Assembly (NCBI GenBank): GCA_017307275.1
Contig: JAFKFK010000023.1
Location: 37,777 to 101,776 of the forward strand
DNA length: 64,000 nt
Reading direction: 5' to 3'
DNA from: Alphaproteobacteria bacterium
GTDB lineage: Bacteria; Pseudomonadota; Alphaproteobacteria; Reyranellales; Reyranellaceae
Below, one piece after another: positions 50,196 to 59,366 of this stretch. Position numbers and translations under genes: made by a program. Below the pieces are notes generated by a model. That model was not told where the DNA came from and did no database searches. It saw only the letters and a list, made by a program, of their open reading frames with translations. Numbering within the stretch: position 1 is the stretch's first letter; every line of letters begins with the position of its first letter.

Positions 50196-50974
50196 CGGGA
50201 ACGCTCCGCCTTGGTGAACAGCCGGAAGAAATTGTCGGTGGTGGCTGCCTCGAGTTCGGCGATGCCGATGCCCTTCAGCTCGGCCACCTTCGCCGCGGTA
50301 TGAGCGACGAAAGCGGGCTCGTTGGTTTTGCCGCGCTTCGGTACGGGCGCCAGATAGGGGGAATCGGTCTCGACGAGCAGCCGGTCGATCGGGATGTCGC
50401 GCACGATGGTGCGCAGGCTTTCGGCGGCCTTGAAGGTCACGATGCCGGAAATCGAGATGTAGAGCCCCAGCGCCAGCGCCCGGCGCGCTACGTCCGGCCC
50501 CGAGCTGAAACAATGGATCAGGCCGGGAAAGGCGCCCTTGGCGTATTCGTCCTCAAGGATGTCGCCAGTCTCGGCATCGGCATCGCGGGTATGGACGATC
50601 AGCGGCAAGCCGGTCTGCCGCGAGGCCGCGATATGGGCGCGGAAGCTCTCGGCCTGCTCCTCGCGTGGGCTGTGCTCGTAGTAGAAGTCGAGGCCGGTTT
50701 CACCGATGCCGACGACCTTCGGATGGTGCGCCGCCTCGACCAGCCGATCAGGGGTGCGCTGGCCCTCCTCCTTCGCCTCGTGCGGATGGACGCCGACCGA
50801 GCACCAGACATTGTCATGGCGCTCGGCAATCGCCCGCACCCGCTCGAACTGGTCGAGCCGTGTCCCGATGGTCAGCATCCCGCTCACCCCGGCCGTGCGA
50901 GCGCGCGCCAAGACGGCCGTTTCGTCGCCGGCCAGCTCGGGAAAATCGAGATGGCAGTGACTGTCGATCAACAT
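50186..50974 (-). CDS. tatD: TatD-family deoxyribonuclease/hydrolase
   Basis: A 262-residue TIM-barrel metal hydrolase. N-terminal LIDSHCHLDFPELAGD, then GVSGMLTIGTRL, VGIGETGLDFYYEH (catalytic Glu), HTRDADAET and the C-terminal LLVETDSPYLAPVPKRGK. Members remove 3'-end DNA or repair oxidised nucleic acid ends. It starts 1 base after metG's stop, the typical metG-tatD order, and its stop overlaps the MBL gene's start. Confidence 0.95.
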   Translation of the reverse strand: MLIDSHCHLDFPELAGDETAVLARARTAGVSGMLTIGTRLDQFERVRAIAERHDNVWCSVGVHPHEAKEEGQRTPDRLVEAAHHPKVVGIGETGLDFYYEHSPREEQAESFRAHIAASRQTGLPLIVHTRDADAETGDILEDEYAKGAFPGLIHCFSSGPDVARRALALGLYISISGIVTFKAAESLRTIVRDIPIDRLLVETDSPYLAPVPKRGKTNEPAFVAHTAAKVAELKGIGIAELEAATTDNFFRLFTKAERSRCG

Positions 50975-50975
50975 G

Positions 50976-52529
50976 TCAGCTCGCGGCTTTCGTCGGCTCT
51001 ACGTAGCGCGGGAAGACACCTTGCGGCTTGGGCAGCGCCGTGCCGGGCACCAGCTCCTGGTCGAAGGCGGTATAGGCCCTCGCCTCTTGCGGTACGGCAA
51101 GCTGCTCCAGAATCTTCGAGGCTGAGTCCGGCATGAAGGGCTGAACCAGGAGCGTCACACGCCGGATCGTCTCGGCCAGCACCCACATCACCGTGTCGCG
51201 CCGGGCCGGATCGGTCTTCGCAAGGGCCCATGGAGCCTGCGCATCAACATAGCGGTTGGCATCGGCAATCACTTCCCAGATCGCGGTCAGGGCGCGATGG
51301 AACGCCTGCTCGTCGATCTCGGCGCGAACGGTCGCCAGCAACCCCTGGGCCCGCCCCAGCAGCGCCTTGTCCTCGTCGGTCAGCGCGCCCTTCGGAGGAA
51401 CGACGGAACCGCAGTTCTTCGCGACGATCGAGAGGACGCGCTGGCAGAGGTTGCCGTAGGCGTTGGCGAGGTCGGCGTTGAGCCGGCCGATCAGAGCACG
51501 GCGCTGGAAGTCGCCATCGTTGCCGAACGGCACTTCGCGCAGCAGGAAGTAACGCACCGGATCGACGCCGAACTCGTTGGTCACGGCAATCGGATCGATG
51601 GCGTTGCCCAGCGACTTGGAGATCTTCTGGCCTTCGGTCGTCCACCAGCCGGAAGCGAAGACGCGCTTGGGCGGCGCCACGCCAGCCGACATCAGGAAAG
51701 CCGGCCAGTAGACGCAGTGGAAGCGGATGATGTCCTTGCCCACGACATGCACGTCGGCCGGCCAGAAACGCCACAGCGGATTGCTTTCGTCCGGATAGCC
51801 GCACTCGGTGATGTAGTTGGTGAGCGCGTCCAGCCAGACGTACATGATGTGCTTGGGATCGCCCGGCACCGGCACACCCCAGGAGAAGCTGGTGCGCGAC
51901 ACCGAGAGGTCCTGCAGCCCGCCTTTAACGAAGCTGATGATCTCGTTGCGGCGGCTCTCCGGCGCAATGAAGCGCGGGTTCTTCTCATAGAACTCCAGCA
52001 GCCGGTCGCCCCACGCCGAGAGCTTGAAGAAGTACGACGGCTCCTCGACCCACTCGACCTCGTTGTTGACCGGACCGGCGCGGCGCTTGCCGTCGGGGCC
52101 GACCGTGGTCTCGTCCTCGGCGTAGAACGCCTCGTCGCGCACGGAATACCAGCCGGCATACTTGCCGAGATAGATGTCGCCGGACGCGACGAGCTTCTCC
52201 CACAACGCCTGGCAGGAGGCGTAGTGGCGCTTCTCCGTCGTGCGGATGAAGTTGTCCGGGCTGTAGTTCATCACGCCCAGCAGGTCGTGGAACGACTGGC
52301 TCACCTTGTCGGTGAACGCCTGGGGCGACATCCCCGCCGCCGCAGCGGCCTTTTCGACCTTCTGGCCATGCTCGTCGGTGCCGGTCAGAAAGTGGACGTC
52401 GAAACCATCCAGGCGCTTGAAGCGGGCCATCACATCGCACGCCAACGTCGCGTAGGCGTGCCCGATGTGAGGCACATCGTTCACGTAGTAGATCGGCGTG
52501 GTGGTGTAGAAGGTGTTACGGCCCGACAT
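50976..52529 (-). CDS. metG: methionyl-tRNA synthetase
   Basis: A 517-residue class I synthetase. HIGH motif at PHIGHAYATLACDVMARF, KMSKS-like loop in EGQKISKSLGN. No C-terminal tRNA-binding domain, which is common for this shorter type. The Zn-knuckle region does not show four close cysteines (text around YAGWYSVRDEAFYAEDET), consistent with the MetG-2 form. Between holB and tatD. Confidence 0.97.
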   Translation of the reverse strand: MSGRNTFYTTTPIYYVNDVPHIGHAYATLACDVMARFKRLDGFDVHFLTGTDEHGQKVEKAAAAAGMSPQAFTDKVSQSFHDLLGVMNYSPDNFIRTTEKRHYASCQALWEKLVASGDIYLGKYAGWYSVRDEAFYAEDETTVGPDGKRRAGPVNNEVEWVEEPSYFFKLSAWGDRLLEFYEKNPRFIAPESRRNEIISFVKGGLQDLSVSRTSFSWGVPVPGDPKHIMYVWLDALTNYITECGYPDESNPLWRFWPADVHVVGKDIIRFHCVYWPAFLMSAGVAPPKRVFASGWWTTEGQKISKSLGNAIDPIAVTNEFGVDPVRYFLLREVPFGNDGDFQRRALIGRLNADLANAYGNLCQRVLSIVAKNCGSVVPPKGALTDEDKALLGRAQGLLATVRAEIDEQAFHRALTAIWEVIADANRYVDAQAPWALAKTDPARRDTVMWVLAETIRRVTLLVQPFMPDSASKILEQLAVPQEARAYTAFDQELVPGTALPKPQGVFPRYVEPTKAAS

Positions 52530-52595
52530 GATGACAGAACTCCGAATCCCTGCTCATCCCTGAGACGCTCCTCCCGGAGCGCCAGGATCAGCGCT

Positions 52596-53738
52596 TCAGC
52601 GCATCGCCGATTGGAGAGCCAGGAAGCTGCCGAGCACCGTTTGCTTGCGGTCGAGATTGACGGCATCGGCACGGGACAACAGGTGGGCGATCTTTTCCCA
52701 CGCCTCCATCCAACGATCAAGGCTCGCCGCCTCCAGCAGGCGGGCCTGCAGGCCACGTTCCGACGGCACGACAGGTGCAGCATTCCTGTCACTTTCCGGC
52801 CCCAACGCGGCGGCGCGGGCCAAACCTTTCAGCCAACCATCGAACAAGTAGTTGAGCGAGCGCCAGTCGGCATTCGCCTCCTCTCCGCGGCGGGCGAACC
52901 GCTCGGCGAACCCGTGGAGGCGCGGCATGTCGAGATCGGGCAAGGTCGCCAGCACGTCGACCATCTCTCGGTAGAGATCGAGGCTGCCCGCGCCGGCCAG
53001 TTCGAGGGCGCGGCCGATGCTGCCTTCCGCCAGTTGCGCCAGCGCCGTCCGCTCCTCTGGCTTGCTCTCCGGTGCATAGTCGCCCAGCAACTTCATCACC
53101 GTCTCCTCCGGCAGCGGCTGCAACGCAAGGCGACGACAGCGCGAGCGGATCGTCGGCAACAGGCGTCCCGGGGCATGGCTCACGATCAGCAGCACCGCGT
53201 TGGGCGGCGGCTCTTCGAGGACCTTCAGCACGGCGTTGGCGCTGTTGCGGTTCATCTCGTCGGCCGAGTCGACGATGGCGACGCGCCAGTCGCCCATCGC
53301 CGGCGTCATGTGCATGAAGGCGCCGAGGTCGCGCACATCGTCGACGGCAATCTCGGCGCGCATCCGGCCGGTGTCGGGATTGAGCGCACGGCGGAGATGA
53401 AACAGATCGGGGTGCGAGCGGGCATCGATCAACGAACGGCCAGGCGCGTCGGCCGCAACGTCGAGCCCGTCAGGCTCCCCGCCGAATAATCCCCCCTGCT
53501 GCTGGCCCGCCAGCAGGAACCGCGCGAAACGCCAGGCGAGCGTCGCCTTGCCGATTCCGCGTGGTCCGGTGAGCAGCCAGGCATGATGCAGCCGACCGCT
53601 CTGTTGCGCGGCCAGCATGGTCTTCTCTGCTGCTTCATGGTGCAGTAGCCGGTTGTTGCGCCAAGGAGGCGGCCAGCTATACGGCCATTCGAGCTTCTCG
53701 AGCTCGGCCGGATCGGAAGGCGTCTTGCCGCGCGCCAC
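52596..53738 (-). CDS. holB: DNA polymerase III subunit delta'
   Basis: A 380-residue clamp-loader subunit. Walker A-like TGPRGIGKATLAWRF at about residues 58-72, the sensor-2 region and DNA-contact text VAIVDSADEMNRNSANAVLKV and IVSHAPGRLLPTIRSRCRRL. Delta' does not hydrolyse ATP in the clamp-loader. Between tmk and metG, as in many alphaproteobacteria. Its start is 2 bases after the tmk stop. Confidence 0.94.
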   Translation of the reverse strand: MARGKTPSDPAELEKLEWPYSWPPPWRNNRLLHHEAAEKTMLAAQQSGRLHHAWLLTGPRGIGKATLAWRFARFLLAGQQQGGLFGGEPDGLDVAADAPGRSLIDARSHPDLFHLRRALNPDTGRMRAEIAVDDVRDLGAFMHMTPAMGDWRVAIVDSADEMNRNSANAVLKVLEEPPPNAVLLIVSHAPGRLLPTIRSRCRRLALQPLPEETVMKLLGDYAPESKPEERTALAQLAEGSIGRALELAGAGSLDLYREMVDVLATLPDLDMPRLHGFAERFARRGEEANADWRSLNYLFDGWLKGLARAAALGPESDRNAAPVVPSERGLQARLLEAASLDRWMEAWEKIAHLLSRADAVNLDRKQTVLGSFLALQSAMR

Positions 53739-53740
53739 GA

Positions 53741-54391
53741 TCAGGCCTTCAGGCGCAGGGTTACGGCCTCAGCGATTGCCGACGCCACGGCGTCGACGTC
53801 TGCCGTGGCGTCGATCACTGCACAGCGGGTCGGTTCGGCGGCCGCGATGTCGAGGAAGCCTTTGCGGACGCGCTCGTGGAAATCGCGCGGCAAGGACTCG
53901 TAGCGTGTCTCGTTTCCGCGCCGCGCCGAAGCGCGTGCCAAGCCCATCTCGACAGGCAGGTCGAGGATCAACGTAAGGTCAGGGCGAAAATCGCCAACGG
54001 CGATGCCGTAGAGCTTGTCGAGCAACGTGCGGTCGACGCCGTGGCCGTAGCCTTGGTAGGCCATCGTCGAATCGGCAAACCGGTCGCTCACCACCCAGTC
54101 GCTGCGCTTCAATGCGGGCCAGACGGTGCTGCGCAGATGCTCCCGGCGGGCCGCGAAATGCAGCAACGCTTCGGTGACGCCGTCCCAGCGCTCGACCGGT
54201 CCTTCGACCAGGAGCTTGCGCACCATCTCCGCACCCGGCGCGCCGCCCGGTTCGCGGGTTGTCACGACCGCACGGCCCCGCTCCTCCAGGAACGTCTTCA
54301 GGCGCGCAATCTGGGTGGACTTCCCTGCTCCTTCGCCGCCTTCCAGAGTGATGAAGCGCCCTTTTTTCGCCCCCCCCTGGGCGCCTGTCAC
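53741..54391 (-). CDS. tmk: thymidylate kinase
   Basis: A 216-residue dTMP kinase. P-loop EGGEGAGKSTQIARL at residues ~17-30, the dTMP motif in DRFADSTMAYQGYGHG with the preceding WVVS, and a LID-type RGNETRYE end. It phosphorylates dTMP for DNA synthesis. The start overlaps dacA's stop by 4 bases. Confidence 0.96.
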   Translation of the reverse strand: MTGAQGGAKKGRFITLEGGEGAGKSTQIARLKTFLEERGRAVVTTREPGGAPGAEMVRKLLVEGPVERWDGVTEALLHFAARREHLRSTVWPALKRSDWVVSDRFADSTMAYQGYGHGVDRTLLDKLYGIAVGDFRPDLTLILDLPVEMGLARASARRGNETRYESLPRDFHERVRKGFLDIAAAEPTRCAVIDATADVDAVASAIAEAVTLRLKA

Positions 54392-55707
54392 GACAGCCAG
54401 CCGAACAGGTAATGCTTGATCATGGTGCCGACACGGCTGACGACACCCATGCGCGGCACGTCGGCGCCGGCCTCGAGCGGGTATTCCATGGCCTTGCCGT
54501 CGGCCAGCGTGATGACGGCGGTGCCGATCTTGGTGCCCTTCGCGATCGGCGCGGGGATCGGCCCTTCAAAGCGTGCGACGACCCGCGGCGACGGCGGCTG
54601 ACCGGCCGGCGATGTGATGAGCACGGCCTTGGGGATCACCAGCGGAACCTTTTCCTGTGCCCCCAGCCATACCGGCGCTTCGACGACGGTGTCGCCCGCG
54701 CGGAACACGGTGGTGTTGGTCGATTCGCGGAAGCCCCATTCCATCAGCCGCGACGTTTCCTGTGCGCGCTCGGCCATCGAGGTGAGGCCGTTGACCACCA
54801 GGATCAGGCGCCGCCCGTCACGTACTGCCGACGTCGCCTGGCCATAGCCGCCCTCTTCCGTGTGGCCGGTCTTGAGGCCGTCGGTACCCGGCGTCATCTT
54901 CAGGAGCCGGTTGCGGTTGTCCTGCCGGATGTTGTTGTAGGTCCAGTTCTGCTCCGCGTAGTAGCGGTAGTACTGCGGGAAATCCTCGATGGTGCGATGC
55001 GACAGCACCGCGAGATCCCGTGCCGTCGTGTACTGGCCCTCGTAGGGCCAACCCGAGGCGTCCTTGAACACCGACTTGGTCAGGCCGAGTTCTCGTGCGC
55101 GCTTGGTCATGCGCTCGGCGAACGCTTCTTCGGTACCCGACAGGCCTTCTGCGATCACGACACAGGCATCGTTCCCCGACAGAACGATGATGCCCTTGAT
55201 CAGATCCTCGACAGTCACCTCGCTGCCCAGCTCGAGGAACATGCGCGAGCCGCCCATCGCACGCGCCCGCTCGCTCACGCGAAAGCGCGAGTCGAGCTTC
55301 AGGCGTCCGGCGGCCAGTTCCTCGAAGATGATGTAGATCGTCATCATCTTGGCCATCGAAGAGGGCGCCATCGGCGTCTCGGCGTCCTTGTAGAGCAGCA
55401 CGGTCGAGGTCTGCGGATCGACCATGAAGGCGAACCGCGCCAGGGTGCCGACGCCGATCTGCGATGGCGGCAGCGCTTCGACCTTGGCCGCGGTCGACTT
55501 CTCCGACCTGTTCGTCGTTGTTCCCTGCTGCGGCGCACGGGGCTTGGCGGCAGGTTTCTGCGGTTGAGTCTGCTGCCGACGTTGCTGGTCCTGCTGCTGC
55601 GCAAAGGCGTCGAGCGACGGGCCGACAAGGCCTGCGACGAGGACCGGAGCGAGGAGCGCGCGCAGGGCGCGTCGAGAATCAATCCGCAATGACACGTGCA
55701 TCACCAT
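54388..55707 (-). CDS. dacA: D-alanyl-D-alanine carboxypeptidase (PBP5/DacA)
   Basis: A 439-residue penicillin-binding protein. Active-site Ser117 and Lys120 in MAPSSMAKMMT (SxxK), SGN at 177-179 (VLSGNDACVV) and KTG at 279-281 (GLKTGHTEEGG). The N-terminal signal (ALRALLAPVLVAGLVG) and a Gln-rich spacer precede the domain. The C-terminal beta-domain lacks an obvious amphipathic anchor. It trims pentapeptides in the periplasm. Overlaps rlpA's stop by about 29 bases. Confidence 0.95.
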   Translation of the reverse strand: MVMHVSLRIDSRRALRALLAPVLVAGLVGPSLDAFAQQQDQQRRQQTQPQKPAAKPRAPQQGTTTNRSEKSTAAKVEALPPSQIGVGTLARFAFMVDPQTSTVLLYKDAETPMAPSSMAKMMTIYIIFEELAAGRLKLDSRFRVSERARAMGGSRMFLELGSEVTVEDLIKGIIVLSGNDACVVIAEGLSGTEEAFAERMTKRARELGLTKSVFKDASGWPYEGQYTTARDLAVLSHRTIEDFPQYYRYYAEQNWTYNNIRQDNRNRLLKMTPGTDGLKTGHTEEGGYGQATSAVRDGRRLILVVNGLTSMAERAQETSRLMEWGFRESTNTTVFRAGDTVVEAPVWLGAQEKVPLVIPKAVLITSPAGQPPSPRVVARFEGPIPAPIAKGTKIGTAVITLADGKAMEYPLEAGADVPRMGVVSRVGTMIKHYLFGWLS

Positions 55708-56746
55708 AGCCGGAACGCTTCAGCCGGTCGGCAACGATGCCGGCGGCATCTGAAGTGGTATAGGGCCCCAGACGGACGCGATAAACCTCGCGTCCGGAAG
55801 CCGCGCCATGCGTCACTTCGGTCGTGCCGTAACTGCGGATGGCGCTGCGCTGGCGCTCGGCATTTTCAGGGGTCGAGAAGGCACCGACCTGAATGTAGAA
55901 ACCGTTGGCATGCGCGCCGGGGGCGCTGGCTGCTACCGGGGCCGGGGGTGGTGTCGCGGCAACAGTCACGGGTGCACTGCGGGGCGGCGGTGCCCCTCCC
56001 CAACCGGCCTGAGCAGGTGTCATCTGCCGTGGCGGCGGCGCTGGTGGAGGTGCGGGCTCCGGTTCTGCGGCCGCTACAGCCACCGGCGGAGGTGGTGGCG
56101 CAGCGACCGGTGCTGCTGCAGGCGGGCTGCGTTGACCTGAAGCGACTGCCGCCATGGCCTGGTGCTGCTCGTCGGGGCCACCACCACCGAGGGCGACATC
56201 CCTGACAGCCATGCTTTCCTGCGGGAGTTGTTCCAGCCGCACGCGAGCAGTGCCGGCCCGAATAATGTCGAGCTCCTGCGCGGCCGTGCGCGACAGGTCG
56301 ATGATGCGGTTGCGGGCAAATGGTCCACGATCGTTGATCCGGACCACCGTCGACATGCCGTTCTCGAGGTTGGTCACGCGCACGACCGCCGGCATCTGCA
56401 GGGTGCGGTGCGCTGCCGTGCGATCCGATTGGTCGTAGCGTTCGCCATTGGCCGTCGCCTTGGTGTGGAAACCCGGGCCATACCAGGAGGCGACGCCGGT
56501 CTCCGTGTAGTTGAATTCCTCGCGCGGCGTGTAGGTAATGCCGTCGATCTTGTAAGGCTTGCCGACCTTGTAGGTCCCGCGCTGCGTGACGCTCGCGCTG
56601 CCACTGCCGCCGCCCTTGCTGCCCGACGAGCCGCAGGCCGCGAGGCTCGCCAGCAATGCCGCCAGCCCCGCAAAGCGGACAAGCCTGGCGACCGAAGATG
56701 CTGATATTTCTAAGGTTAGCGCCATTTCGCTCGCACTATACATCAT
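55679..56746 (-). CDS. rlpA: septal ring lytic transglycosylase RlpA with SPOR domain
   Basis: A 355-residue lipoprotein. Start could be ATG 56746 or ATG 56725; the latter gives MALTLEISASSVARLV and a lipobox LAAC soon after. The double-psi beta-barrel domain shows ASWYGPGFHTKATANG, AAHRTLQMPAVVRVTN and VRINDRGPFARNRIID, the family's catalytic text. A long Pro/Ala-rich linker leads to a SPOR domain (FYIQVGAFSTPENAERQRS), which targets naked septal glycan. It cuts glycan strands at division sites. Confidence 0.94.
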   Translation of the reverse strand: MMYSASEMALTLEISASSVARLVRFAGLAALLASLAACGSSGSKGGGSGSASVTQRGTYKVGKPYKIDGITYTPREEFNYTETGVASWYGPGFHTKATANGERYDQSDRTAAHRTLQMPAVVRVTNLENGMSTVVRINDRGPFARNRIIDLSRTAAQELDIIRAGTARVRLEQLPQESMAVRDVALGGGGPDEQHQAMAAVASGQRSPPAAAPVAAPPPPPVAVAAAEPEPAPPPAPPPRQMTPAQAGWGGAPPPRSAPVTVAATPPPAPVAASAPGAHANGFYIQVGAFSTPENAERQRSAIRSYGTTEVTHGAASGREVYRVRLGPYTTSDAAGIVADRLKRSGYGDARVIAD

Positions 56747-56793
56747 CTTGCGGCGCTAGAGGAGCGCAGTTGAAGCATCTCCCGGGTGTGTGA

Positions 56794-57684
56794 TCAGGTG
56801 GCGATACGGTCCGACAGCAAACCCACGGCCAGCGCGAAGAAATCGGACTGATTCCACCGCAGGATCACCTTGAAGTTCTCAGTCGTGCGGTAGGTCGGGC
56901 CCCCTGCTCCCGCGGGCGTCACGATGCGGCCGCCCCCACCGGCACCACTGCCCGGCGACACCTCCTCGCCCCAGCGCACGTCCCGTCGCCAGCCGACCCG
57001 CGACAGGTAATTCACGACCGAGGCAAAGACGTCGAGCTTGTTGGTCCAGATGTCCTTGCGGCCGTCGCCATCGCCGTCGGCAGCATAGGCTAGGAAGCTC
57101 GTCGGGATGAACTGGCACTGCCCCATGGCGCCGGCCCACGAGCCCTTCATCGCATGCAGGCCGATATGGCCCTGCGACAGGATCTTGAGCGAGGCGATCA
57201 ACTGCTCGCGGAAGAACTTGGCGCGGAAGTTGTTGAAGGTGAGCGTCGCCAGCGCCGGCACGACCTCGAAGTCGCCCAGCCGCTGGCCGTAATTGCTCTC
57301 GATGCCCCACAGCGCCACGACGACCTGAGGCGGCAGGCCGGCCGGCACCGCGAAGCGCTCGATCGCCGCGCGGTTCTCCTTCAGGAGCGCTTTGCCGCGC
57401 GTGATCCGCTCGTTCGACACGACGAGCTCCTGGTAGCGATCCCAGGTCATCTTGAACTCAGGCTGGTTGCGCGCGAGTTCCATGACCCGCGGGATTTCCT
57501 GAATGCCTGTCAGCGCCTGGTCGATCGTCGAGCTGTCGACACCGGCGCGCGCCGCCTCCTGCCTCACGCCCTGCAGCCACTGCGCGAACCGGGCCTCGCT
57601 CGACTGCGCCTGCACCGAAAGTGGAGAAAGGACGGATACGGGCGCCAGGGCGGCCGCGGCGCACATCATTCTGCGGGTGATCAT
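56794..57684 (-). CDS. lytic murein transglycosylase, MltB-like
   Basis: A 296-residue enzyme, start ATG 57684 (MITRRMMCAAAALAPVSVLS) chosen for its signal peptide; the frame is open to 57750. Catalytic Glu lies in ALWGIESNYGQRLGDFEV, with SQGHIGLHAMKGSWAGAMGQCQFIPTSF as the family's conserved block and DGDGRKDIW after it. It cleaves peptidoglycan to 1,6-anhydro products. First gene of the mltB-rlpA-dacA envelope train. Confidence 0.93.
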   Translation of the reverse strand: MITRRMMCAAAALAPVSVLSPLSVQAQSSEARFAQWLQGVRQEAARAGVDSSTIDQALTGIQEIPRVMELARNQPEFKMTWDRYQELVVSNERITRGKALLKENRAAIERFAVPAGLPPQVVVALWGIESNYGQRLGDFEVVPALATLTFNNFRAKFFREQLIASLKILSQGHIGLHAMKGSWAGAMGQCQFIPTSFLAYAADGDGDGRKDIWTNKLDVFASVVNYLSRVGWRRDVRWGEEVSPGSGAGGGGRIVTPAGAGGPTYRTTENFKVILRWNQSDFFALAVGLLSDRIAT

Positions 57685-57832
57685 GATCGAGGGGCCCGTC
57701 TGTTGGTTTTGCTTCGTCGACGGATACCTGACTGCCGGTAAATCTTGCAAACTCTAAGGCGACGGCGCCGACCGTTGTGGCGATCTCCTCCCGGCTCCGC
57801 AGTGCCTGTCCGTCTTTGCCGGCTCCCCGCAC

Positions 57833-57860
57833 TTGACAGTCGGGACTGCGGGGTTACATA
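57833..57860 (+). promoter_or_regulatory. strong promoter candidate upstream of atpB
   Basis: TTGACA (57833-57838) and TACATA (57855-57860) are spaced 16 bases. CCCCGCA (57825-57831) and TGCGGGG (57847-57853) are inverted repeats flanking the -35 and could be an operator. The start is about 72 bases downstream. Confidence 0.6.
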
Positions 57861-57932
57861 GGCGCCGCGCGGGACGACCTGCGCCCTAGCCGAACATTCC
57901 GGGACGACCCGGCCTCATCTGGAGGCCCGGTC

Positions 57933-58679
57933 ATGGCAGGTCCCATCGAACAGTTCGCGCTCACCGACATCGTCAAGCTGGGCAAGATCGGCGGCATAGA
58001 CCTCACGATCACCAACTCGGCCGCCTACATGATGCTCACGGTCGCGGTCTCGACGGTCTTCCTGCTCGGTGGCGCGCGGGGCGCGCTCGTGCCGGGGCGC
58101 TGGCAGGCCGCCGTCGAGCTTCTCTACGAGATCGTCGCGAAGGCATTGCGGGAAAGTGCCGGCGAACACGGCGCTCGCTTCTTCCCGCTCGTCTTCTCGC
58201 TCTTCATGTTCGTGCTGGTAGCGAACCTGATCGGGCTCGTCCCCTATGCTTTCACAGTGACCAGCCATCTCAGCGTCACCTTCGCGCTGGCCGCGATCGT
58301 GTTCGTCACTGTCACTTTCTACGGCCTCATGCGCAACGGGCTAGGCTTCTTCCGCCTGTTCTTGCCGCCGGGCGTGCCCCCGCTCCTCGCACCGCTGATC
58401 GTGCCTATCGAGGTGATCTCCTACCTTTCACGGCCGATCAGCCATTCCGTCCGTCTGTTCGCGGTAATGCTGGCCGGACATATCACGCTCAAGGTGTTCG
58501 CGGGCTTCGTCGTCGGTCTCGCCGGCATCGGCGCGGTGGGCATCGCGGCCGCGGTCCTGCCGCTCGCCATGACCGTGATCATCACGGCGCTTGAGCTGCT
58601 GATGGCGGTGATTCAGGCCTACGTCTTCACCGTACTCACCTGCACCTACATCAACGACGCAATCCACCCCGCACACTGA
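57933..58679 (+). CDS. atpB: F0F1 ATP synthase subunit a, solitary copy
   Basis: A 248-residue membrane subunit forming the proton half-channels. The essential Arg is Arg174 in [15 protein letters not shown], and other family blocks are [18 protein letters not shown] and [17 protein letters not shown]. Family members commonly read SVRLFANM at this place; here it is SVRLFAVM, and His replaces the usual Leu before it. No atpI, atpE or atpF lies next to it, so it may be a relocated single copy or a paralogue. It is followed by an SMR exporter 29 bases later. Confidence 0.95.
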   Translation: MAGPIEQFALTDIVKLGKIGGIDLTITNSAAYMMLTVAVSTVFLLGGARGALVPGRWQAAVELLYEIVAKALRESAGEHGARFFPLVFSLFMFVLVANLIGLVPYAFTVTSHLSVTFALAAIVFVTVTFYGLMRNGLGFFRLFLPPGVPPLLAPLIVPIEVISYLSRPISHSVRLFAVMLAGHITLKVFAGFVVGLAGIGAVGIAAAVLPLAMTVIITALELLMAVIQAYVFTVLTCTYINDAIHPAH

Positions 58680-58708
58680 CCTGCGTGCAGCAGGACGGAG
58701 GATTTTCT

Positions 58709-59029
58709 ATGGCATGGATCTACCTACTAGTGGCAGGCATTCTCGAGATCGTCTGGGCCTTCTCGATGAAGAAATCGGAGGGCTTCACGCTCCTCGTGCC
58801 GAGCGCTGTCACCATCATGACGATGATCGCCAGCTTCGGCCTGCTGGCCATCGCCATGCGCTCGCTGCCGCTCGGCACCGCTTACACGATCTGGACGGGC
58901 ATCGGCGCCGTTGGCGCGTTTGTCGTCGGTGTTGCGATCCTAGGCGAAGCGTTCACGATAGTCCGTGTGCTGGCCGCCCTCCTGATCGTGGCCGGCATCG
59001 TCCTCATGAAGCTGTCGAGCCCGTCGTGA
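58709..59029 (+). CDS. SMR-family exporter, Gdx/SugE type
   Basis: A 106-residue, four-helix small multidrug resistance protein. Start ATG 58709 (MAWIYLLVAGILEIVWAF) has GGAGG 7 nt upstream. The key glutamate is Glu13 and the next block WTGIGAVGAFVVGVAILGE is typical. The GILEIVWAFSMKKSEGF opening is closer to SugE/Gdx than to EmrE, so guanidinium export is likely rather than broad drug efflux. No guanidine riboswitch is visible upstream. Follows atpB on the same strand. Confidence 0.92.
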   Translation: MAWIYLLVAGILEIVWAFSMKKSEGFTLLVPSAVTIMTMIASFGLLAIAMRSLPLGTAYTIWTGIGAVGAFVVGVAILGEAFTIVRVLAALLIVAGIVLMKLSSPS

Positions 59030-59178
59030 TGCCGGTGCCATGAGAGTGCTTGAACGAACTCAGCGTCGGTCTGAGCGGATATCATGCCGAACGCGTTGAT
59101 CTCCGGCGCCTCTTTCAAGCGCCCAGTAGTCGTGTACGGAATGATTCTGCGACCATGCAGGAGAATGCCGCGACACGC

Positions 59179-59207
59179 CTCGACGCGGCCTTGGGCGATG
59201 CTATAAG
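59179..59207 (+). promoter_or_regulatory. promoter candidate for tRNA-Ser
   Basis: CTCGAC (59179-59184) and TATAAG (59202-59207) are spaced 17 bases, 33 bases before the tRNA. The CGATGCTATAAG core is shared with the pdhA region. The preceding 150 bases hold no gene that I can support. Confidence 0.5.
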
Positions 59208-59239
59208 GGCGCCCAGCGCCTAGCCGCGCTGCTGAGCAT

Positions 59240-59329
59240 GGATGGGTGGCCGAGTGGTTTAAGGCACCGGTCTTGAAAACCGGCGTGGGTTCACGCCCAC
59301 CGTGGGTTCGAATCCCACCCCATCCGCCA
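59240..59329 (+). tRNA. tRNA-Ser (anticodon UGA)
   Basis: A class II tRNA of 90 bases with encoded CCA. The acceptor GGATGGG pairs with CCCATCC, the anticodon loop is CTTGAAA giving UGA, and there is a long variable arm (GTGGG/CCCAC-type stem) and a GGTTCGAATCC T-arm. It reads UCA and related serine codons. The 3' end is free of any integrase or att-like duplication. Confidence 0.97.
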
Positions 59330-59350
59330 GCCATAGCGCTGTTCGCTTGC

Positions 59351-59364
59351 TGCAATCGATTGCA
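59351..59364. other. 14-bp perfect palindrome after tRNA-Ser
   Basis: TGCAATCGATTGCA lies 22 bases after the tRNA and 3 bases before the end of the convergent membrane gene. It resembles a dimeric-regulator operator (LacI-like core), but its position between gene ends also suits a weak shared terminator. Function not set. Confidence 0.35.
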
Positions 59365-59366
59365 TC

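Noticed and set aside
50196..50513. N-terminal extension of the MBL hydrolase into tatD
   Set aside because: No family text there; the true fold begins VTILGCGTSGG next to GTG 50195.
59327..59366. Integration site at the tRNA-Ser 3' end
   Set aside because: No integrase, no duplicated tRNA end and the right neighbour is an ordinary membrane gene.
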